Source: Polyodon spathula
Lineage: Eukaryota; Chordata; Actinopteri; Acipenseriformes; Polyodontidae
Direction: 5' to 3'
NCBI RefSeq assembly: GCF_017654505.1
Contig: NC_054535.1
Coordinates: 47,067,848 to 47,131,847, forward strand
DNA length: 64,000 bases
In this document: piece by piece, positions 56,906 to 64,000 of the stretch
Layout of the letters: every line of letters begins with the position of its first letter
Position numbering within the stretch: the stretch's first letter is position 1
Position numbers and translations under genes: made by a program
Notes under the pieces: model-generated
What the model was told of the DNA's origin: nothing
What the model saw: the letters and a program-made list of their open reading frames with translations, nothing else
The model's database searches: none

Positions 56906-57812
56906 CTCTGTATTGTCAGCGTCACAGCCGGGGTCTGTCAATCAGGCTTGTACTCAAGCTGCTACTTTTGCTGCTACTGCTGCCATTCCCAGCAAAGCCA
57001 TACTGTAGTTTGTTTATTCTATTTTTCTTTTAACATCAAAGAAAATTACATTAAATATTGTTTTAAGGTGAATTATATACTTTTTTCGTCAATTCAAACC
57101 CTCCTTTTCCAAGTCCAAATTAACTCCTGATAAATTATGACAATCAACACAGATTTCCTTTTAAATTCCCACACAAACAAAACAAATAGTCTCAAGGAAC
57201 ACTGCTCGTTAAGATATTAATGTTGTTTCATAAATCAACATCATTTCGGAAGTCAGATTAGCATGATTATTTAATAATGAAATAGGCATAACGACCACAT
57301 GAAAATGCCAAAATCAATGTACACATATATTCATTTCTCATTGGTCAGTTTCCTTAATTGCTCTTGAACTGCATTGTTTAAATGACCTCAAAAGAAATGA
57401 AATCTTTGTTTTGTAAAACAAACAAAAAAGAATATTGCATTTACACTGATAAAGAATTTATCGATAAACAATATTAATCAGCTGTCTACAAATGTTTGTT
57501 TAGCCTTAATAGCCTATGTAAAGGCTAGCTATGTTTTAAGTTCTACAGTTATTTACTTATTTGGACACAAATTACATGAAATCATAACAAATGTTTAAAT
57601 TTTTTTTTTCTGCACCATTAAATGTGAACTGCAATGTTGGTGACCATGCCATGACTGTGATATTTTCCAGAGTAGCATTTGGTCCAGTCTATTACTATAT
57701 AGTAATTCAAAATTGTGTCAATATAAAGTATTAACCCCAGAAGCTGGCAGTGAAGACATTTTGCCATCCAAGGAAGAAATTTGCCACCTTGTGGTGACTC
57801 CTTGGTTTCTGG
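56906..57812. other. Intergenic DNA, nothing recognised
   Basis: No coding beyond the Harbinger fragment and no clear repeat. Confidence 0.5.
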
Positions 57813-58556
57813 GACAGAGAACAAATGATTGTTGGTGTTTGATCTCACTCCTGACCTGCGAGGCAATTGTGAAAAGTGAACAGAGTACCCTGTACTGGAT
57901 GGCCAGACAGTTCATTCCCAGGGTTAGGTGGAATTCAGCCATCTAGAAAGGGGACGGAGCTACGGTACACTAAATCAATGACCCAGACGTGATATGACGT
58001 GGCATCTGCGGATTGGAGGAACGGATGCGTTCGTTAACCAAGGGGACGTAGTGATATGATCTGTTCCTTTGTGAATGGTTAAAACTGATAATTAAAAGGA
58101 GAACTGTGCTGTGATAATTGTGAGTGTTTTGTTTTGTTGTTATTAAATACTGTTTGTTGTTATTTAGATGGTTAACATGATCCGAAGCTGTTGCCAAGGC
58201 CAGTACTAAACCCAGATCAACAACACTGCACTTTGTTTGCACTAAAGATCTGTATTCACTAGAAGCACTAGAGCACTCACTGTGGACTGGTGTTTGTGTT
58301 TGTGTATGTGTTACATGTGGGTGAACCGAAATGGGACTGTTATTATTTCGGGGCCAACCCGCAGATTACAAATAAGCAATACACGCCACTGTATTGCTTC
58401 ATTACCATTGTTAATAATTACTGCTGTTTAGCATCAGGCCATTGGATTTAAAAACAATAAAACATTGCACATGGATTATCGTTGTCTGTCTATTTATTAG
58501 TCACTGCTGCATTACCTTCACCTGCACACAGTTAACCACTTTGCCACATTTCCAAG
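57813..58556 (+). repeat. LTR-like copy related to the solo LTR
   Basis: Plus strand: GACAGAGAACAAATGATTG, CTCCTGACCTGCGAGG, GATGGCCAGACAGTTCATTC and GAAAGGGGACGGAGCTACGG align with the minus strand of 48943-49632. The right part diverges and ends ACCACTTTGCCACA, like the ends of the Gag-only elements. No target duplication identified. Confidence 0.5.
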
Positions 58557-58804
58557 AAAAGCATTAGAAATTGTACTTTAGTATGTCTTCATTTGAATGC
58601 AACTGGCTTTACACAAACTGATATTGAGGACTAAAATATGTTAGTTTATATCATCCTCCCTTGTTATTTAAACTTGAGATGTGAGTAAAAGTTTATTTCA
58701 TGCTTTTAGTTTGTATAAATGAAATATTTTGACAATATAGAAATGCCATCATGTCTGTCTTTGTGGACCTTTGATGCACAGGAATACAATTAAATACTCA
58801 ATGC

Positions 58805-58807
<3 letters not shown>

Positions 58808-58872
<65 letters not shown>

Positions 58873-58880
58873 GGGGGGGG
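58808..58880. repeat. (GT)n followed by poly(G)
   Basis: About 31 GT units then 11 G. Confidence 0.95.
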
Positions 58881-59519
58881 TGGTGGTGTTGCATGCATGA
58901 TTGTCTCCATATGCTGGTCTCTTGCATCAATCAATCAGTGTTGATTTCCAGATGCTCAAAGGTGGTTACTGGATTGGCAACCTCTCATGAAAGGTTGTGC
59001 CATTACAGGTCTTATTCATTAATGTATTAATATATAATTCCTCTTACACCAACTGCAGAGGTACTAATTTTGATTACATGAGAGTAGCTGTTATTTCTTG
59101 TTAATTTTGCATTCGGCTTTCATCAAGATAATAGTGATGGGGACCAACAAAGACATAGCTTGTACATATGAGCCTTCAGCACTTTTCCTGCAAGTAATGT
59201 GGATTTCCTATTGACCCGGTGTTGATAAATGAAGTGTAATGCTAGCTCCAGGGATCAACCTATTTGCAGTCTCCCTGGCGCATCAGCACACACAACAGTG
59301 GCTCTGCTGGCTGCCTCACAATGGCAACTCTCTGGAATGGGCTGGGTGGAGCATTTCGCAGGGGTCATCTTCAGTGTTTAGTCAACTAGTCCGTGACACC
59401 TCAGGGAGGTTCAAAAGTGACAATGGCAACCCAGCACCGCTCCCCTCCATACCCCACCCAACCCAGCCCATTTTACTGATCATAGCCACCTGCTCCTTTT
59501 CATTCATCTTCTAATTTGT
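58881..59519. other. Intergenic DNA, nothing recognised
   Basis: 59239-59510 is somewhat richer in G+C but has no recognisable domain. Confidence 0.4.
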
Positions 59520-59632
59520 GTAATGTACATTTTCATTGATGTATTAACTTCTGTAATGTACATTTTCAATACGACTGATTGATGGATTAACTTCTCTAAT
59601 GTACATTTTCAATACGACTGATTGCATTCCAC
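59520..59632. repeat. Short tandem duplication
   Basis: TAATGTACATTTTCAATACG with flanks recurs, the best pair being 59554-59595 and 59596-59635, plus a diverged first copy. Confidence 0.6.
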
Positions 59633-59639
59633 AACACTG

Positions 59640-60265
59640 AGTTCTGACTAGCCCTCCATTTCAATAACATCAGAGAATTATTTAAGAATGTCTGTGTGAC
59701 TGGGATAGCTGAGTGGTGATGTCAGGACAGAAGCAGGAACAAAAGACAGGCAAGGTATTGCAATGCAAAAAGGTGGTATCGTTTATTCAAACAAAAATAA
59801 ATAAAGTATTTAAACAAAACACACTGCTCACAGAGCGAAAATAAAAGTTTAAACAAAACAAAATCACAAATACACACACTGAACACACAGGTCAGCCTGG
59901 GCAGATCGCTTTCACTGATCCTATGTATTTTTTTAGTTTTCGTTTTTAAACCAGTCTCGCTCTGGTTCCTCCTCCTAACACCCACCCAGAGTGCAGAGAG
60001 CTGCAGGCTTTTATTTACTATGGCCAAGGAGTTAACTATTAATTATCTCATTATCCCTCGGCCACAATCGGCACAAGTTTTTTAATTAGCAACTGGCAAA
60101 GGATGGGCTGCCAACCTCTTCTTTGCCAGAACACATTTAAAACAAATAAAAAATGTACGGCTTTTGTCGTCATATGTAAATACAATTTTAAATACAAATA
60201 AACAATAACCACGACTTTCACTGTCATTTAAATGCATAACAAATCATAATACTTATAACAACAAC

Positions 60266-60333
<68 letters not shown>

Positions 60334-60480
60334 CAAATACACTTTATAGGAGCAGGGCTTTGCCCTGCCCCCTTCTCCTGTACAGGGCTCCTAGCCCTGT
60401 TAAAGTCTGTGTTGATTAATTTAATTTTATTTTTATCTTTGAATTGTAAATGATTCATACAGTAGTTTTATTTAACAAAT
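59640..60480. other. Unclassified, possible LTR remnant
   Basis: Composition and short motifs (TGTGTGACTGGG..) resemble the LTR-like copies, but no ends are found. Includes (AAT)n at 60266-60331. Confidence 0.3.
60266..60331. repeat. (AAT)n microsatellite
   Basis: About 21 units. Confidence 0.95.
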
Positions 60481-60807
60481 AATGGTTTTGAATACTTACA
60501 TCCAATATTCCAACTCTGCTAACAACCACAATTAAAGCACCTCCTCATCTAAAATCCACAGCTCTTCTCGAAATTTGCCCAATACATTTCTTTAGCAATA
60601 ACAAATCTTCAGTTCATAATATCAGTAAAAGCCATTCCAGTTCACCTCTTATCATGAATTTACTGCAGTGGTTAAAATGTATTTCAGTAGAAATAATTTT
60701 CTAATCCAAGATCGTCATCTATCAGGCATTTATAATAATTCCAGTCTGGTCTATACAGCTCTGCCAACTACAGAAGTGAGAGCCCAGTTCAACCAGTTAA
60801 TTTTCAG

Positions 60808-61658
60808 ATGAACCCAACTATCAGCAGATTGCTCAATACAGCACAAGCATACATGGTTGCAGCACTCTCTCCTTCCATCAAGTCTTACTCCACTGGCTGG
60901 ACCACCTATTTTACATTCTACTCTCAAAGCAGGATTAATCTGATCCCATTCAACCAGGACTGGATAATGGCTTTTATAGTACAGACTACAATCAGGAATT
61001 TTATCTGTCAGGAATACAATATCAATTTCGCTTGATGCCAATTACCTCCCCAACTCTCCTATTAATACCAGCTGTCCGTCTCTAAGAGCTCTCTGACTGC
61101 TTCTCCTTCTTGTCTGCCTATCTCTATCTCAGATTCCCACTTTATCCTGCCCACTTCCTGCACATTTTCAAAATGGATCAGATCCAGCAAGGTCAATTCA
61201 TTCAGCTATCAAAAAGGTACTCTCCTCTATGCCCGTATGTTTCCATGCAGAAATATATCGCAGAACGCAAGCCTATTTTAAATTCTGACCCACTGTTCAT
61301 CGATTCAAGCCGGACTGTTATATTCAGACATTGGTTCACATCTTGTTTGTCCACATTGGTTTCCAGAGCAGAAGTCCCCCTACAATGCTATACTCCTCAT
61401 TCATTCAGAATGGGGGCAGCCACATCAGCAGCAAGTGCAAAGATTAACCAGCATCTAATTCAAAATATGGGGTGCTGGTCCTCATCAGCAGTCGAATCAT
61501 ATGTACGTTCTTCCCCATCTGGGATATCTTTTGCACAACAGTCTATTGCTAGTATGTCCAGAGTGGGGACTACCCTTCCGCCGGGACCACCAAAGGTTTT
61601 CCCCTTAAAAAGAACATTTTCTTTACTTTTTTCCACTGAGCGGAGGGTCTTCACATAG
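60808..61658 (+). pseudogene. Tyrosine recombinase remnant (DIRS/Ngaro- or Crypton-type element)
   Basis: First part (60808-61035): SRLLNTAQAYMVAALSPSIK and SYSTGWTTYFTFY resemble the core-binding N-terminal domain. In another frame (about 61155-61600): KMDQIQQGQFIQL, SPLCPYVSMQKYIAER, then HSFRMGAATSAASAKINQHL, GCWSSSAVESYVR. This shows the H-x-x-R box, the W position and the nucleophile Tyr of a tyrosine recombinase. The region that should carry the first catalytic Arg is missing between the two parts, so it is inactive. Proline-rich tail after the domain. No RT or split repeats seen nearby. Confidence 0.7.
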
Positions 61659-61699
61659 TAGGGAGCCAGTTACCAACCTTCTTGGTTTTGTTAATGTTT

Positions 61700-62836
61700 T
61701 CTTTTGTTTCTTTTAGTTTTTATATGCAGTTGGTGGTTCTTTTGTTTGTCTGCACTTTTAGGAATCTTTAGCGAGGAGCCGGGGGTCCATCCTTTTAGGG
61801 GGTTAGAGAGTCGCACTTCCCTGACGTTTGTGCAACCTAAGCTTCCTTTACCTACCGAGGGAGGTTCTCTCAGTGAGTCAGAGGGGAGCCCCCACCAAAC
61901 CCAGCCTTTAGCATCTCATGCACTATCGCTCCCCTTGCAAGCCAAGGATTGAATATTATTCTAGCTAACCTCGCAGAAGGCACTCTCCCCTTACAACTCA
62001 AAGCAATATTCTTGTTTCAGGCTCTCTGGGTGTGCATCTCCGCCCCAGCTTTGGAAGTATATAATGCAACTCATCGAGGGCACCTCTCAACAATCCAGTG
62101 TTCACTTTCTTTCTTCCTTTCAGGTTCTCAAGCCTTTATTTATGTGCATGGGATCTCCTCTGTGTGTCTGTTCCCCCAAGAGTTGGAGACCCCCCTTTTA
62201 TTTAAGGCCTTAGCAAACAGCAGGCCCTATCTTATATGTGTTCAGTTTTTACTAACTATATATCCCTGAGGTGTGCCGAGCACCCAGCCCTTGGAATTAG
62301 CAGCATCACGACGCAGTCCTCTCATAATCTGCAGTGGTGACCTCACCCCGACTTGGACCTCGTCCTGCTGAGAGTTCCGAGAAGTCAGGCGACATCTCAA
62401 CAGGTTGCCTGGCTCCCACTGTATGTACTGTATAAAGCTACAAGAACTAAGGCTGTACCACGAATAATAACAGTGCATGTTACATAACATTTAATGGCTT
62501 AACACTTTTTGCTCATGTTGAAATCCAGCTATCCCAATGAAGGGATGTCTGAGAAAGTGGAGGAATCATGTACATTTATAGCCACAGCGGGGATTTTTAT
62601 ACTAAGTAACCTCCTTTTACTATGGGACAGATTTCCGTTAGATAATTTCTACCTTTAAGTAAAAGGAAAGGAATGCCTTATGGAGGTACTAAAATGCAGG
62701 GGTAGCAATTTACATGACCTAGAATCAACAAATTATGGCCATTGCATGGTTCATTAATGGAGGGATTCAATGTGTGTGCTTTTCTCTGTAATCACTGTTA
62801 ATATAGCTAGATTTAGGGCAATAGAATGAAATACCT
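61700..62836. other. Unclassified, downstream part of the recombinase element
   Basis: Open frames at 61704-61952 and 61949-62269 have no recognisable domain. May be element UTR. Confidence 0.35.
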
Positions 62837-63540
62837 TGTAACAGGGGAGATCTGTGCTTACTGTCTGGTGCATGCGTGGTACTGCAGGACGAGGGCAGCA
62901 GCCTCGTAAGATCCGTCTGTCAGTCACGGCAATGACACGGAGAGGTGGGGGAAGAGGGTGTGTGGGCTTTCCCTTTCTGAGTGGCTGAGAGGCGGGCCTT
63001 GGAGGATTGCTCGGCCCATAAGTACTGCTCTTGGTTGTGCATTTGGGTGGCTGTGACCGGGAATACACAGAGACTCTGGCCGAGAAGGCTGGTGTAAACA
63101 TAGACCAGACAGGAACGTCAGTGTTGGAGTGAGCGACCAAAATAGGCAAGCATGGCTGAGGAAGACAGCTGGCCAAGAGAAAGAAGGCCATAGAAAATAA
63201 AGTATTACGTACCCGAGGGGACGTGTGTAGATATGGGGAACTCTGGCCACCCCAGTGTATAAAGAGTAGTCAAGCGTAGGACGAAGACACAAGCTGACAG
63301 GCATAATGGCAGTGGGGGCACTGTATAAGCAGAACTTTTGTTTTGTAGCTTTAATGATGTTTTATTTTCCCCTTTTCTTTCACCTTTTGTTTTCATTATT
63401 CTTTTGAGCACATGTGAATGCGCCAGCACTGAACTGTCTACCAGAATTGGTATTCCTGTGGACCTGTCTACCATCACTGGTATTCAGGCCACACACAATA
63501 GTGCAGGCTAAAATAAATCACTGCAAAAGAAAAATAAATA
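62837..63540. repeat. Possible solo LTR
   Basis: Begins TGTAACAGGGGAGATCTG, has moderate GC in the first half, a T-rich stretch, then AATAAA near its end. The 3' boundary and target duplication are not identified. Low confidence. Confidence 0.3.
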
Positions 63541-64000
63541 AATGGAACTGGGCACCTGTGAGGTGTTTGCAAATACACTTTTCTGTCTCCCAAGTCAGTG
63601 AATACCCACACTCTTCCTCATACCCGTATACACAATTACTGTCTTTTATTACATTGATAAATTCTACTTCTTGATGCCCTTTTAATATTAAACAGTACAT
63701 ATGATTTTATCCATTGCTTACTGAATCTGTGTGGTTGTTTAGTGCTTACATCAAGGCATCAGTACTATAACACAGAAAGCAATTGCTGAGTGAGCAACGT
63801 AAGGCATCCTTTTGTTTTCATTTTTTTTTCACTTAGAGCAGCCATAAGTTGCAGTGTTTAACAATCTCCTTGTCACAAACTAACAATGTCAATCTTACAG
63901 TCACACACATATTCATCAGCACATTGCATTGTCGTGTGGGGCATGTCTTTAGTTATGTAGGTGTGTGACAGACCCAGAAGCAAAATGGTAAGTTTAAAGT
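63541..64000. other. Intergenic DNA, nothing recognised
   Basis: No supportable feature; TGTGACAGACCCAGAAGC near 63965 may start another LTR running out of the window. Confidence 0.3.

Overview
This is a window of animal nuclear DNA: AT-rich, gene-poor, and full of microsatellites and degraded transposons. It looks like a ray-finned fish. The evidence is many Tc1-like elements, L2-type LINE tails that end in short tandem repeats, and a CORE-SINE that shares the LINE tail. The dense (TTA)n arrays and the repeat mixture would suit a non-teleost such as a sturgeon or paddlefish, but that placement is a guess.

Only one host gene is recognisable, and it is complete. It is an HPGD orthologue (NAD+-dependent 15-hydroxyprostaglandin dehydrogenase) on the minus strand. 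Seven coding exons lie between 43876 (ATG) and 19876 (TGA), giving 786 nt and 261 aa. All splice sites are GT/AG, the reading phase is continuous, and the catalytic Ser138, Tyr151 and Lys155 align with human numbering.

Layout. 1-4157: no recognised gene, simple repeats. 4158-6689: an intact-looking, short LTR retrotransposon on the minus strand, with two LTRs, a perfect 5-bp target duplication, a tRNA-Leu-like primer site, a purine tract and one proline-rich Gag-like ORF with a zinc knuckle, but no pol. 6.9-7.25 kb: LINE 3' fragment. 7370-8395: Harbinger-like element. 9.96-12.1 kb: L2-type LINE remnant. 13583-14134: piggyBac-type MITE. 15.7-18 kb: dispersed repeat, possible MITE, LINE tail. 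19876-43876: HPGD. Its introns hold a second L2 LINE and a chimeric Tc1 pair and a second LTR/Gag-like element (intron 6), a 533-bp hairpin element and a hAT remnant with a CGGBP1-like finger (intron 4), a Tc1 pseudogene (intron 3), and a CR1-like tail (intron 2). 44-64 kb: no host gene seen; a tRNA-Val-like piece, a CORE-SINE, a minus-strand LINE split by a solo LTR, further LTR relatives, a HARBI1-like fragment, a tyrosine-recombinase remnant and a possible LTR.

The most interesting objects are the LTR element family that carries only a Gag-like gene, the near-perfect 243-bp inverted repeat that HPGD transcription must include, and HPGD exon 2, which sits between two (TTA)n arrays.
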